Shown here: one piece after another, positions 1-9,850 of the stretch | Layout of the letters: each line of letters starts with the position of its first letter | How positions within the stretch are numbered: position 1 is the first letter of the stretch | NCBI GenBank assembly: GCA_015075725.1 | Contig: JABTTV010000001.1 | Location: 2,046,001-2,110,000 of the forward strand | Direction: 5' to 3' | DNA length: 64,000 nucleotides | Source of the DNA: Anaerolineales bacterium | GTDB lineage: Bacteria > Chloroflexota > Anaerolineae > Anaerolineales > Villigracilaceae | The notes under the pieces: model-generated | Seen by the model: the letters and a program-made list of their open reading frames with translations, nothing else | Databases searched by the model: none | Told to the model about the DNA's origin: nothing | Made by a program: the position numbers and the translations under genes

Positions 1-1
1 T

Positions 2-523
2 TACACCAAACAGCAATTCAAAGGTATTGCCAGTATTGAGACGGTCAACACCGAGTTGATGTCACCCAAAGAGATCGAAGCTATTTTGCGCGAATGCGTT
101 GTGACGTATATTTCTGGCGGGAATACATTTTTGCTTAATCATTGCCTGCACAATAGCGGTATCATGCCGTTTCTAAAGAAGAAAGTGCAAGCCGGGCTGC
201 CAGTGGTGGGTTTTAGCGCGGGTGCTGTGTTGTGCGGACCGAATATTTTGACCTCTTCCGATATGAATTCAGTGCAAACGCCTCACTTTGACGGGTTGAA
301 TGCCACCCCATTCAATTTCTTCGCGCATTATGGAGAATCCCAGCATGATGATTGGTTGAGCGATTATCACGTCTTTCACGATAACCCGGTCATCATGCTG
401 TGCGATGGGGCGTACGTCAAAACTGAAAAAGGCAAGGCCAGCCTCGTCCGTGGGGAGGCGTATATATTAAGAAAAGATTCAGAAAAAGGAAGATTAGTCG
501 AAGGTCAAATCATTCCGTTATAG
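2..523 (+). CDS. Peptidase S51 (dipeptidase E-like), 5' end outside the window
   Basis: The reading frame is open from base 2, so the N-terminus lies upstream; about 173 residues are present. The segment VVGFSAGA, just after a Gly-Gly-Asn turn (SGGNTF), is the nucleophile elbow G-x-S-A-G of the S51 family, whose members are cytoplasmic Asp-specific dipeptidases or cyanophycinase-like enzymes. The class I glutamine-amidotransferase-like fold has Ser in place of Cys as nucleophile. An in-frame TTG-ATG at 56-61 could be read as a start, but the upstream codons continue the family's N-terminal strand, so I treat it as internal. The next gene follows after 9 bases, probably in the same transcript. 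The substrate cannot be deduced. Confidence 0.75.
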   Translation, partial: YTKQQFKGIASIETVNTELMSPKEIEAILRECVVTYISGGNTFLLNHCLHNSGIMPFLKKKVQAGLPVVGFSAGAVLCGPNILTSSDMNSVQTPHFDGLNATPFNFFAHYGESQHDDWLSDYHVFHDNPVIMLCDGAYVKTEKGKASLVRGEAYILRKDSEKGRLVEGQIIPL

Positions 524-532
524 GAGAACAGC

Positions 533-1030
533 ATGACCGAACAATGGATGCCCGGTACCAAAGAAGAATTAATGTCTGCCATTGAACGAGAGTGGGGGGC
601 ATTGAACGCACTAGCTGACTCATTAACAGATGAGCAAATGACCGCACCCGATGAAGGCGGCTGGACTCCCAAAGATAACCTTGCCCACCTCACGGAATGG
701 ATGAATATCTTGATGGGCTATCACATGGACAATCGCCCATATTATGAGGTCGTCGGCGTATCGCAGACAGAACTGCCCGAGTGGAGTGTGGAGGCGGTCA
801 ATCCGATTTTGTTCAAGCGCAATCGAAACCGTCCGCGCGGTGAGGTGATGGATCATTTGAACCGTGTTTATGGTCTGCTCATTGCCAAACTTGAAAAGAC
901 CCCGTTCGAGGATTTGCTTAAACCCCGCCGTCCCGACAATCCAGATCCGCTCCTGATTTGGGTCCTGGGCGACACCACCGAACATTTTCAGGAACACCGC
1001 GAGACCATCGAAAAAGGAATCAAGAAATAA
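533..1030 (+). CDS. DinB/ClbS-like four-helix-bundle protein
   Basis: This 165-residue protein resembles the ClbS/DfsB branch of the DinB superfamily. It has an N-terminal helix rich in Glu, a segment GGWTPKDNLAHLTEWMN with a metal-type His, and a C-terminal TTEHFQEHRETI segment with further His residues. DinB folds are small metal-binding bundles; some are thiol transferases, and ClbS is a cyclopropane hydrolase that protects against colibactin. The function here is unknown. GGAG lies 7 bases before the ATG. The stop codon directly abuts the ATG of the downstream aminopeptidase, so the two are translationally coupled. Confidence 0.7.
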   Translation: MTEQWMPGTKEELMSAIEREWGALNALADSLTDEQMTAPDEGGWTPKDNLAHLTEWMNILMGYHMDNRPYYEVVGVSQTELPEWSVEAVNPILFKRNRNRPRGEVMDHLNRVYGLLIAKLEKTPFEDLLKPRRPDNPDPLLIWVLGDTTEHFQEHRETIEKGIKK

Positions 1031-1777
1031 ATGACGGCCAACGACGAACGGGATGTCAACGGACTCAAAGCCGCGGGCAGGGTTTGCGCCCAAGCAATGA
1101 AGTTGATGATGGACAACGCCAGACCCGGCGTGATGACCCTCGAACTTGACCAGATCGGCGAAGACTTCCTGAAAAAAGAAGGCGCCGCATCTGCACCGCG
1201 CGCGATGTATAACTTCCCCGGCGGGACGTGCATCAGTATCTCGCCTGTCATCGCCCACGGCATTCCCGGCGATCACATCTTGCAGGATGGCGAACTCATC
1301 AACATCGATGTTTCCGCTGAGTTGGGTGGTTACTACGGCGATACGGGCGCTTCGATGGTGGTTGGAAAATCCAACCCGGAATACGATCAATTATTGGCGA
1401 CCGCCAAAACCACATTGGATAAGGTCTTGACGGTCGTCCGCGCTGGCAAACCCCTTAACCTCATCGGCAAGACGGTACAGGAGGAAGCCGCAAAGCATGG
1501 CTACAATCCAATCTTCGATTTGACCGGCCATGGGATTGGGCGGCAGCTCCACGAGAAGCCTGCCTCCATCTATAACTTTCACAAACCCGATGACCGCCGC
1601 ATCATGGACAATGGACTGGTCCTGGCCATCGAGCCTTTTCTTACCGCCGGGCGGGGACATGTCGTCGAAAAACCGGATGGCTGGTCTTTGAAGACGGTGG
1701 ATAACACCATCGCAGTCCAGTTCGAACACACGGTCATCGTCACAAGGGGCGAACCGATCATTTTGACAGTGCCGTAA
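1031..1777 (+). CDS. map: Methionine aminopeptidase, type I
   Basis: This 248-residue cytosolic metallopeptidase removes the initiator Met from nascent proteins. The five metal ligands of the pita-bread fold are recognisable: two Asp in INIDVSAELGGYYGDTG, His in GHGIGRQLHE, Glu in LAIEPF and Glu in VQFEHTV. The substrate-contacting His is in IAHGIPGD. Length is typical of type I enzymes, without the SH3-like N-terminal extension. The ATG follows the previous stop with no gap and has no strong separate ribosome binding site, which implies coupling. It is not in the usual secY-adk-map ribosomal context, so this may be a second copy in the genome. Confidence 0.93.
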   Translation: MTANDERDVNGLKAAGRVCAQAMKLMMDNARPGVMTLELDQIGEDFLKKEGAASAPRAMYNFPGGTCISISPVIAHGIPGDHILQDGELINIDVSAELGGYYGDTGASMVVGKSNPEYDQLLATAKTTLDKVLTVVRAGKPLNLIGKTVQEEAAKHGYNPIFDLTGHGIGRQLHEKPASIYNFHKPDDRRIMDNGLVLAIEPFLTAGRGHVVEKPDGWSLKTVDNTIAVQFEHTVIVTRGEPIILTVP

Positions 1778-1791
1778 ATCTAAAATCTGTC

Positions 1792-2373
1792 TTATTCCTC
1801 CTTCATCCAGCGCTTTACGGCCTCGTGCGGGTGGTTGTAATTTCGCATGGCTTCCAATAGCATGAGTGGATCGGTTTCGAGAGAAATGGCGCGACGGTGT
1901 TCTTCGAAAACGAATCCTTCCGCCACTGCATGGTCGATGGCGGCGATCAGGGGAGCGTAGTAATTATTCGTGTTGAGCAAACCAACCGGCTTTTCATGCT
2001 CGCCTGTCTGTGAAGTTGTGATGGTCTCGAAAAGTTCATCCCAGGTGCCGAAACCGCCGGGCAGGGCAATGAAGCCGTCTGCGAGTTCATGCATGCGTTC
2101 CTTGCGCGGGCGCATTCCCGGGCGGACTTCCATGCGGGAGAGTCCGGTGTGAGCCAGAGCGGAAGTGTTCATGGATGGAATAATGACCCCGATCACTTCC
2201 CCGCTGACAGACAGGGCTCCGTTTGCCACTTCGCCCATCAGGCCCGTCTTCCCGCCGCCATACACCAGGCGAATCCCATTTTGGGCCAGAGTGACCCCCA
2301 TATGGAAAGCCGCCTTCTTGTAGTTGTCGTTTACTGAATCGGAAGAGCCGCAAAAAACACAGATCGATTTCAT
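1792..2373 (-). CDS. LOG family Rossmann-fold nucleotide hydrolase (TIGR00730)
   Basis: This 193-residue protein starts at MKSICVFCGSSD, with an AAGGAAG ribosome binding site upstream; the frame stays open further 5' but without family similarity. GGGKTGLMG and the signature PGGFGTWDELFE (PGGxGTxxE) identify the LOG family. These enzymes hydrolyse nucleoside 5'-monophosphates to free base and ribose 5-phosphate. Plant LOGs release active cytokinins, and in bacteria they are often misnamed lysine decarboxylases. The gene is convergent with map and divergent from the J-protein gene, leaving about 150 bases for two promoters. Confidence 0.88.
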   Translation of the reverse strand: MKSICVFCGSSDSVNDNYKKAAFHMGVTLAQNGIRLVYGGGKTGLMGEVANGALSVSGEVIGVIIPSMNTSALAHTGLSRMEVRPGMRPRKERMHELADGFIALPGGFGTWDELFETITTSQTGEHEKPVGLLNTNNYYAPLIAAIDHAVAEGFVFEEHRRAISLETDPLMLLEAMRNYNHPHEAVKRWMKEE

Positions 2374-2524
2374 ATTGGGTGTTTCTCTTCTTCCTTGTAA
2401 GTTTTTCCCACTGTACCACATCCGGATAAGAAAATTTCCGGGCGACTTCATGAGCAGGTTAGAGTTATGTAAGTACAAGCCTTGAGCGCTTGACCCCACC
2501 CCGTGACGGGATGAAAATAGCAGC

Positions 2525-3433
2525 ATGGACTATAAAGATTATTACAAAATCCTGGGCGTGGACCGCAAAGCCAGCGCGGACGAGATCCGCTCGGCATACC
2601 GGAAACTGGCCATGACGTACCACCCGGATAAGAACCCCGGCGACAAAAAAGCCGAGGAAAAGTTCAAAGAGATAAACGAAGCCTACCAGGTCCTGAGCGA
2701 CGATCAGAAACGAGCGCACTACGACAGACTTGGGAGCGCTTATTCCAACTTCCGCACGACAGGGGGGCGGCCGGGAGATTTCCGCTGGGATGACTGGTTC
2801 CAGCAGGGAACGGGTCAACGCGGCAACGTGGATGACATGTTTGGCAACTCGGGCGGCATGGGCGGATTTTCCGATTTCTTCCGCATGATCTTCGGCGAAG
2901 CCATGCGTTCACAAGGCCGCGGCAATCCCTTTGCGCAGGAGTCGCCGGGTTACGAACAGGAAGTGGGAATCAGTTTTCGCGAGTCTTACGAAGGCACATC
3001 CCGCCAGCTTCAGAAACCCAATGGCAGCAAGGTGACGGTCCGGATCCCGGCCGGGGTGAAGACGGGGTCCAGGGTCCGCGTGGCAGGTGCGGGTCCGGAT
3101 GGAAGCGATCTTTATTTGTTGATCCAGGTCGAAGAGGATGAACGCTTCGAGCGGGATGGAAGCAATTTGACCACCGTATCCACATTGGATGTTTTTACGT
3201 TGATCCTCGGCGGCGAGGCGGAAGTGGAAACACCGGCTGGAAAGGTCAAGTTGGGAATCCCGCCCGGCACACAGCCGGAGCAGGTCTTTCGCCTTGCCGG
3301 GCGCGGAATGCCCTCGGTGAGGGATGCAAAAGTGAAAGGCGATCTCTACGTCAGGTTGAAGGTTCAGATTCCCAAATATATAACAGCGAAACAGCGGGAG
3401 TTGATTGAAGAAGCATCCCGCATCAAGTTTTAG
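2525..3433 (+). CDS. CbpA-type J-domain co-chaperone (DnaJ C-terminal domain, no zinc finger)
   Basis: This 302-residue protein has a J domain at about residues 5-68 with the essential HPD at 33-35. A Gly/Phe-rich linker (about 75-140) and the two beta-barrel substrate-binding domains of DnaJ_C follow. The four CxxCxGxG zinc repeats of DnaJ are absent, so this is the class II CbpA type. It would deliver clients to DnaK and stimulate its ATPase. Only a weak ribosome binding site precedes the ATG. An HtrA-like lipoprotein follows after 12 bases, so protein-quality-control functions are grouped here. Confidence 0.88.
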   Translation: MDYKDYYKILGVDRKASADEIRSAYRKLAMTYHPDKNPGDKKAEEKFKEINEAYQVLSDDQKRAHYDRLGSAYSNFRTTGGRPGDFRWDDWFQQGTGQRGNVDDMFGNSGGMGGFSDFFRMIFGEAMRSQGRGNPFAQESPGYEQEVGISFRESYEGTSRQLQKPNGSKVTVRIPAGVKTGSRVRVAGAGPDGSDLYLLIQVEEDERFERDGSNLTTVSTLDVFTLILGGEAEVETPAGKVKLGIPPGTQPEQVFRLAGRGMPSVRDAKVKGDLYVRLKVQIPKYITAKQRELIEEASRIKF

Positions 3434-3445
3434 GAGTTCCATCAA

Positions 3446-4591
<1,146 letters not shown>

Positions 4592-4620
4592 CGAGACATA
4601 ATTAACCCCGAATTTAATTT

Positions 4621-4693
4621 GGGACGCGGACGAGCGCAGATTTACGCGGAAAAGGGATTAAAAATCCGCGTATTCAGCGTTGATCAGCGTCCC
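4621..4693. repeat. Imperfect 30-bp inverted repeat, 73 bp overall
   Basis: The arms 4621-4650 and 4665-4693 are complementary over most of their length (GGGACGC at one end, GCGTCCC at the other, TACGCGGA/TCCGCGTA flanking an A-rich loop). The element sits between two convergent genes. Its GCGGAtttACGCGGA-like wording resembles dispersed palindromic repeats common in environmental Chloroflexota genomes (recollection, not checked). Confidence 0.65.
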
Positions 4694-4702
4694 ATTTGTT
4701 CT

Positions 4703-4744
4703 TAAAAACGAACTCACCCGCGAAACCTTAATTTCGGGGTGAGT
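4703..4744 (-). terminator. Rho-independent terminator of the sulfite-oxidase-like gene
   Basis: On the minus strand ACTCACCCCGAAA pairs with TTTCGCGGGTGAGT (one bulge), followed by TTCGTTTTT. It lies just downstream of the stop at 4755. Confidence 0.6.
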
Positions 4745-4754
4745 CATGTTCTTT

Positions 4755-5396
4755 TCATCCAAACCGCTCTTCGCGCCAGACATCGGCGCGGTTGTGATAG
4801 CCGGCCTGCTCCCAGAATCCGCGTTTATCCTGCGGCATGAATTCGATGGAGCGCAGCCACTTCGCGCCTTTCCAGAAATACGGCGTTTCCATGTCTTCGC
4901 GCCCGGGGATGAATCCCACCACGCCGCGCAGGGGATAGCCATGGTCGGGCGTGATCGGCTCACCCTGGAAATGCGTCGCCAGCAGGAAGTTATCCTGCAA
5001 GACCACCTCCAGCGGCAAATTGACCGTGAAGCCGTACTCGGCATGCTGCATCACATACTTTGCGCTCGGCTTGATCTTGAAGAATCCCTGCTCAACCAAG
5101 GTCTTTACTGAAACGCCTTCCCAATCGGTGTCGAACTTGCTCCAGCGGGTCACGCAGTGGATGTCCATGTGGAGTTTTGCGCGCGGCAGTTTGTTGAATT
5201 CGTCCCAGCTCCAGCGCTTTTCCTCCTCAACCTCGCCCCACACGCGGAAGTCCCATGTGGCGGCGTTAAACGGCGGGACGGGTCCGTAATGCAAAACGGG
5301 AAACTTCTGCGTCAACGACTGACCGGGCGGTAGACGCCCTTCCGCGCGGACGCGTTCCTCTTCCTTGCGGCGATCCAAACCTTCGAACTGAAACAT
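4755..5396 (-). CDS. Sulfite oxidase-like molybdopterin oxidoreductase (MsrP/YuiH type)
   Basis: This 213-residue single-domain protein has the sulfite-oxidase fold. The probable molybdenum-ligating Cys is Cys81 in DIHCVTRWSKFD, followed by the conserved W-x-GV. The PLRGVVGFIPGREDME segment and the late KWLRSIEF strand are typical of the family. There is no twin-arginine or Sec signal, unlike MsrP (YedY), so it may be cytoplasmic, as proposed for YuiH-like proteins. The physiological substrate is unknown; oxidised methionine and sulfite are family precedents. GAGAGGTGA precedes the ATG. No partner cytochrome (MsrQ) gene is adjacent. Confidence 0.83.
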   Translation of the reverse strand: MFQFEGLDRRKEEERVRAEGRLPPGQSLTQKFPVLHYGPVPPFNAATWDFRVWGEVEEEKRWSWDEFNKLPRAKLHMDIHCVTRWSKFDTDWEGVSVKTLVEQGFFKIKPSAKYVMQHAEYGFTVNLPLEVVLQDNFLLATHFQGEPITPDHGYPLRGVVGFIPGREDMETPYFWKGAKWLRSIEFMPQDKRGFWEQAGYHNRADVWREERFG

Positions 5397-5642
5397 AAGT
5401 CACCTCTCTCGAATAAATTCGGCTCTCGTGTGGCAGCGCAAGGCTTGTCCTCGGGCTGCCTGCACAACGAATAATTTCCAATGAAAAGACAGGCAATTCC
5501 CACGGTTTGTTACCCGGAAAACCTAATAGTTTCATAAGATTTTCAAACCGCGGGTCTGACGAATTGCAATGAAAATAATCTCCGGGCGAAAAAGTGATTG
5601 CTCTTATAATAAACGAAATTTCGGCAGGCGCAAGGAGATTGC

Positions 5643-7541
5643 ATGAAGAAGCCCACTTTCAAACAGAAGTTTCAATACTGGTTCGATAATTACATGTCGC
5701 GCGGCACCATCGCCTTGATCGGCGGGCTTGCCGTGCTCTCATTGATCATCATATTCATCGCCGCAGCTGTCATCCGCGTGGGCGCGCTTGCCATGGCGGG
5801 AGAATCCGCCCCAAGTTTTGGCGAGGCGGCCTGGATGAGTCTGATGCGGACTCTCGATGCAGGCACGATGGGCGGGGATACGGGTCCCGGCTTCCGCATC
5901 GTCATGTTACTGGTCACCATCGGAGGGATTTTCATCGTCTCCACGCTGATCGGCATCCTTAGCAACGGATTGGAGGAACGCATCGAACAACTTCGCAAAG
6001 GGCGTTCCCTTGTCCTTGAAAACGATCACACCCTCATCCTCGGCTGGACTCCGCAGATTTTTACGGTCATCTCCGAACTCGTCACGGCGAACGAAAGCCG
6101 CAAGAGCGGCGCGGTCATCGTCGTTTTGGCCGACCAGGACAAGGTCGAGATGGAGGATGCGGTCCGCGAACGCGTTCCCGACTCAAAAAACACCCGCATC
6201 ATCTGCCGTTCGGGCAGCCCCATGGACATGACCGATCTCGAGATCGCCAGCCCGCATACGGCGCGCTCCATCATCGTTCTCTCCGAAGGCGACGATCCCG
6301 ATACCCGCGTCATCAAGTGCGTCCTTGCGATCACGAACAACCCAAACCGGCGCAGCGAGCCCTATCACATCGTCACCCAGATCCGCGACCCGCAAAATAT
6401 GGATGTCTTGAAACTGCTCTCTGAAAACGATGTCGTCCAGCCCATCCTCACCACCGATCTCATTGCCCGCGTCGTCGCGCAGACCTCACGCCAGAGCGGC
6501 TTGTCGGTTGTTTACACTGAACTCCTGAATTTCGGCGGCGACGAGATCTACTTCAAACAGGAGCCGGGTTTGTCGGGAAAAACCTTCGGTGATGCGCTGC
6601 TTGCATATGAAACATCCACAGTGATGGGGATTCGCCGCGCTGATGGAGCCATCCTCGTGAGCCCAAAGATGGACACGCGCATCGAACCGGGCGACTCGAT
6701 TTTTGCGATCGCCGAAGACGACGACAAGATTCAACTCTCGAACACGCGCATCATCCCGGACGAAAACCTGATTCAGCGTTCTGCGGGCGCATCCAAGCCC
6801 AAGCCTGAGCGCGGACTGATCCTCGGCTGGAACCGTTCCGGACCCATCATCGTCCGCGAGCTGGATAACTATGTCGCCAAAGGCTCGGAATTGCTCATCG
6901 TCTCGGACGTGGACAACCTCGAAAAACAGATTCTACGCGACGTGGGCAAACTCAAAAACCAGCGGCTCAAAGTGATGGAGGGGGATATCCGCGACCGGGC
7001 ATTGCTCGATGAACTCGGCGTGACCGAATACGATCATGTCATCGTATTGGCGTACAGCCATTTGGACGTCCAGGAGGCGGATGCCATCACTCTCGTCACG
7101 TTACTGCACTTGCGCGACATCGCCGAAAAGGATGCGACCCCCTTCTCCATTATCAGCGAGATGCTCGACCTGCGCAACCGCGAACTCGCCGAAGCCACCA
7201 ATGTGGATGATTTCATCGTCAGCGAACATCTCATCAGCCTGATGCTTGCCCAACTCTCGGAAGATGCCGAACTCAAGGACGTCTTTGCCGACCTTTTCGA
7301 CCCCGAAGGCGCGGAAATTTACCTTAAGCCAATCGGCGACTACGTCAAAATCGGCGAACCGGTCAATTTCTACACCGCCGTCGAAGCCGCCAAGCGCCGC
7401 GGCGAAACCGCCATCGGCTACCGAATCATGAGCGAAATCCATGACGCAGGCAAGGCATACGGAGTCCACACCAACCCGAAGAAGTCGGGGAAGGTCAGCT
7501 TCAAACCGGTCGATAAATTGATCGTGATCTCAGAGGGATGA
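5643..7541 (+). CDS. CASTOR/POLLUX-like ion channel with tandem NAD-binding (RCK) domains
   Basis: This 632-residue protein has a strong N-terminal membrane segment (about 22-46), a pore-like region around residues 60-80, and a second hydrophobic helix (about 82-106) ending in STLIGILSNGLEERIEQLRKG. Two TrkA-N-like Rossmann/RCK units follow (HTLILGWTP and GLILGWNRSG starts). This is the layout of CASTOR/POLLUX-related channels, known in plants as nuclear-envelope calcium/potassium channels and common in bacteria without defined roles. The selectivity motif is not a classic TVGYG. AAGGAG precedes the ATG, and a TATAAT hexamer at 5605-5610 may be its -10. Monocistronic, ending in a bidirectional terminator. 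Confidence 0.85.
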   Translation: MKKPTFKQKFQYWFDNYMSRGTIALIGGLAVLSLIIIFIAAAVIRVGALAMAGESAPSFGEAAWMSLMRTLDAGTMGGDTGPGFRIVMLLVTIGGIFIVSTLIGILSNGLEERIEQLRKGRSLVLENDHTLILGWTPQIFTVISELVTANESRKSGAVIVVLADQDKVEMEDAVRERVPDSKNTRIICRSGSPMDMTDLEIASPHTARSIIVLSEGDDPDTRVIKCVLAITNNPNRRSEPYHIVTQIRDPQNMDVLKLLSENDVVQPILTTDLIARVVAQTSRQSGLSVVYTELLNFGGDEIYFKQEPGLSGKTFGDALLAYETSTVMGIRRADGAILVSPKMDTRIEPGDSIFAIAEDDDKIQLSNTRIIPDENLIQRSAGASKPKPERGLILGWNRSGPIIVRELDNYVAKGSELLIVSDVDNLEKQILRDVGKLKNQRLKVMEGDIRDRALLDELGVTEYDHVIVLAYSHLDVQEADAITLVTLLHLRDIAEKDATPFSIISEMLDLRNRELAEATNVDDFIVSEHLISLMLAQLSEDAELKDVFADLFDPEGAEIYLKPIGDYVKIGEPVNFYTAVEAAKRRGETAIGYRIMSEIHDAGKAYGVHTNPKKSGKVSFKPVDKLIVISEG

Positions 7542-7556
7542 ACGAGATATTCTTAA

Positions 7557-7599
7557 ACAAAGCCGCCCGCGATCATTCAACGGGCGGTTTTGTTTTTTT
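7557..7599. terminator. Bidirectional terminator between the channel gene and rny
   Basis: GCCGCCCG and CGGGCGGT form a GC-rich stem with an 11-base loop, followed on the plus strand by TTTTGTTTTTTT. On the minus strand CTTTGTTT follows the stem. Confidence 0.8.
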
Positions 7600-7649
7600 A
7601 TGGAGTAGGATTCGGTGTTTTGGAAAGCTTGTCGTCCTTTGGTAGGGCA

Positions 7650-9176
7650 TTACTTCGCGTATTCGGTCGCCCGCGTCTCGCGGATCACGGTTACGCGGAT
7701 CTGACCGGGATATTGCATGGTCTCTTCGATCTTCTTGGCGATGTCGCGCGCGAGGCGGGTGGAGCCAAGATCGTCGATCGTCTCAGGTTTGACAAGGATG
7801 CGGACTTCGCGTCCTGCCTGGATGGCGAATGCCTGCTGGACGCCATCGAATGACATGGACATTTCCTCGAGGGAGCGGATACGTTTGATGTAAGCTTCGA
7901 GGTCTTCGCGGCGTGCGCCGGGACGCGCGCCGGAAATGGCATCTGCGGCTTCGGCGATGACCGCTTCCACGGTCTCCTGGTCCACCTCATGGTGGTGGGA
8001 GGCGATGGCGTTCACAACGACCGGGTTCACGCCGTAGCGTTTGCAGAATTCCGCGCCGAGCCCGGCATGAGTCCCTTCCTGGTTGTGGTCCATCGCTTTG
8101 CCGATGTCGTGCAGGAAGCCGCCCTGTTTGGCAAGTTCCACGTTCGCGCCGATCTCTGCAGCGAGAATGCCCGCCAGTTTTGAGACTTCGACCGCGTGAG
8201 CGAGCTGGTTCTGCCCATACGAAGTGCGGAACTTCAACCGCCCCATCATGCGCAAGACCTCGGGGTGCAAACCGGTGACGTTGGCGTCGTAGGCGGCTTG
8301 TTCGCCTGCTTCGTTGATGATCTTCTCGACGGCTTTCGTCTCGTCTTCGATGACCTTTTCAATATGAGCCGGGTGAATGCGCCCATCCAGGATCAATTTG
8401 GATAAGGCACGGCGGGCGATCTCGCGCCGCACCGAGTCGAAGCACGAAACGGTGACCGAATCGGGCGTGTCGTCCACGATCACATCCACACCGGCGGCCT
8501 GCTCGAAAGCCTTGATATTGCGGCCGTTGCGCCCGACGATGCGTCCCTTCATTTCTTCGCTGGGCAAGGTGACAACGGCGCGCGTAACCTCAGCCACATG
8601 TTCGGAAGCCACGCGCTGGATGGCGTCTGCGATGAGTTTGCGGGCGCGCTTCTCGCCTTCTTCGCGCGCTTCGGCTTCGATCTGACGGATGATGCGCGCC
8701 ATGTCGCCGCGCGCTTCCTTTTCGACGGCTGCGAAAAGGTCCTTGCGGGCTTCCTCTTGATTCATCTGCGCGATCTGTTCGAGTTTTTTCAATTGATCTT
8801 CGTACAGTTTTTCGGTTTCATTGAACCGTTTGTCGATCTGCGATTGTCTGCGGTTGAGGTTCTGCTCGCGCTGTTCGATCTTGTCGTAACGGCTGTCCAC
8901 TTCGGAACGGCGCTTTTCGAGCCGCTCCGTGTCGCGGTTCAACTCGATGCGACGTTCCTTGATCTCGCTTTCGGCGGCCTGGATGATCTTGGTGGCGTTA
9001 TCCTGCGCGCCTTTGACGATCATGTTTGCCTGGGTCTGCGCGGCTTTGACGATGTCATCCGCGCGGTCCTGGCGTGATTTTGCGGCCCGGTCTACCTGGT
9101 AGCGGTGGATGAAATATCCGGCGGCAAAGCCGATGAGCAATGCCAGCAGATCTATCAATAGAATTATCGGACTCAT
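7650..9176 (-). CDS. rny: Ribonuclease Y
   Basis: This 508-residue membrane-tethered endoribonuclease initiates mRNA decay. An N-terminal transmembrane helix (about 3-23) is followed by a long charged coiled coil (about 35-190). A KH domain contains GRNGRNIKAFEQAAGVD, and an HD domain contains FLHDIGKAMDH and ASHHHEVDQ. Length and order match Bacillus RNase Y. Its ATG overlaps the recX stop (ATGA), and GAGGAACTGAT provides the ribosome binding site, so recX and rny form a translationally coupled pair on the minus strand. Confidence 0.95.
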   Translation of the reverse strand: MSPIILLIDLLALLIGFAAGYFIHRYQVDRAAKSRQDRADDIVKAAQTQANMIVKGAQDNATKIIQAAESEIKERRIELNRDTERLEKRRSEVDSRYDKIEQREQNLNRRQSQIDKRFNETEKLYEDQLKKLEQIAQMNQEEARKDLFAAVEKEARGDMARIIRQIEAEAREEGEKRARKLIADAIQRVASEHVAEVTRAVVTLPSEEMKGRIVGRNGRNIKAFEQAAGVDVIVDDTPDSVTVSCFDSVRREIARRALSKLILDGRIHPAHIEKVIEDETKAVEKIINEAGEQAAYDANVTGLHPEVLRMMGRLKFRTSYGQNQLAHAVEVSKLAGILAAEIGANVELAKQGGFLHDIGKAMDHNQEGTHAGLGAEFCKRYGVNPVVVNAIASHHHEVDQETVEAVIAEAADAISGARPGARREDLEAYIKRIRSLEEMSMSFDGVQQAFAIQAGREVRILVKPETIDDLGSTRLARDIAKKIEETMQYPGQIRVTVIRETRATEYAK

Positions 9177-9850
9177 ATCAGTTCCTCATCTTCGTAGTGT
9201 GTTTCCTCCGCGTGCGTCTCGTTCCAGATGCGGGTCACGACGGACGCGACAACGGAGTAGGGGAATCCGCGCCTCGCGAGGTATTCTGAGAGTTTCCTGC
9301 GAAACTCACCCCATTCCAGACCCTTCGACCGGCTCAGGGCGGCGCTGTTGAGTCTGGTTGCCCATTTCCGGGCGGTTTCATACGCCAGGGCTTCCTCGTC
9401 CACATCGGAAACGGCGTGTTTGACCGTTTCTTCATCGAGCCCTTTTTGACGAAGTTCCATCGTCAATGCGCGGCGGGAGCGCGGGCGGAAAGTGTTCCGA
9501 TTTTCGACCCACGCCTTTGCAAATTCACCATCGTTGGCGAGCCTGTTCTCACGGAGACGGATCAGGGTCTGCTCGATCACGTCTTCGGGATATTCGTGCT
9601 TTTTCAGGTTCTGCCGTATTTCCTTTTCGGAGCGCGCGCGATAACTCAGGAAGAGCAGGGCTTGCTGCATCGCCCGCTCCCGCGAGTCGTCATTCTGCAG
9701 CCCGGCGATCTTTTCGTCGCTGAGAACATCGCCGATCTTGAGCCATGCGGCTGTGATGCGCGCCAGCCCGAAGGCGAATTCCCCATCGAGATGAACGTTC
9801 ACCCGGTTGGGATTCTTTTTTTGCACTTCGAGGGCGGTGATTTTTCTCAT
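9173..9850 (-). CDS. recX: RecX family regulator of RecA
   Basis: This 225-residue protein is rich in helical repeats. RARSEKEIRQNLKKHEYPED and the C-terminal RRGFPYSVVASVV are typical RecX three-helix repeats. RecX binds and modulates RecA filaments. Near residue 170 there is an atypical segment, AALSRSKGLEW, encoded by a sequence resembling a dispersed repeat (9319-9345); it lies between helices and keeps the frame. No clear Shine-Dalgarno sequence precedes the ATG. I found no GAACnnnnGTTC operator upstream, so SOS control is not evident despite lexA in the same window. Confidence 0.88.
   Translation of the reverse strand: MRKITALEVQKKNPNRVNVHLDGEFAFGLARITAAWLKIGDVLSDEKIAGLQNDDSRERAMQQALLFLSYRARSEKEIRQNLKKHEYPEDVIEQTLIRLRENRLANDGEFAKAWVENRNTFRPRSRRALTMELRQKGLDEETVKHAVSDVDEEALAYETARKWATRLNSAALSRSKGLEWGEFRRKLSEYLARRGFPYSVVASVVTRIWNETHAEETHYEDEELI
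9319..9345. repeat. CTTCGACCGGCTCAGGG-type dispersed repeat inside recX
   Basis: The segment CCCTTCGACCGGCTCAGGG resembles a palindromic repeat commonly seen in environmental bacterial genomes (CCCTTCGACAAGCTCAGGG form; from recollection). On the minus strand it encodes ALSRSKGLE within RecX, at a point where RecX proteins normally have a short inter-repeat linker. Confidence 0.5.
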
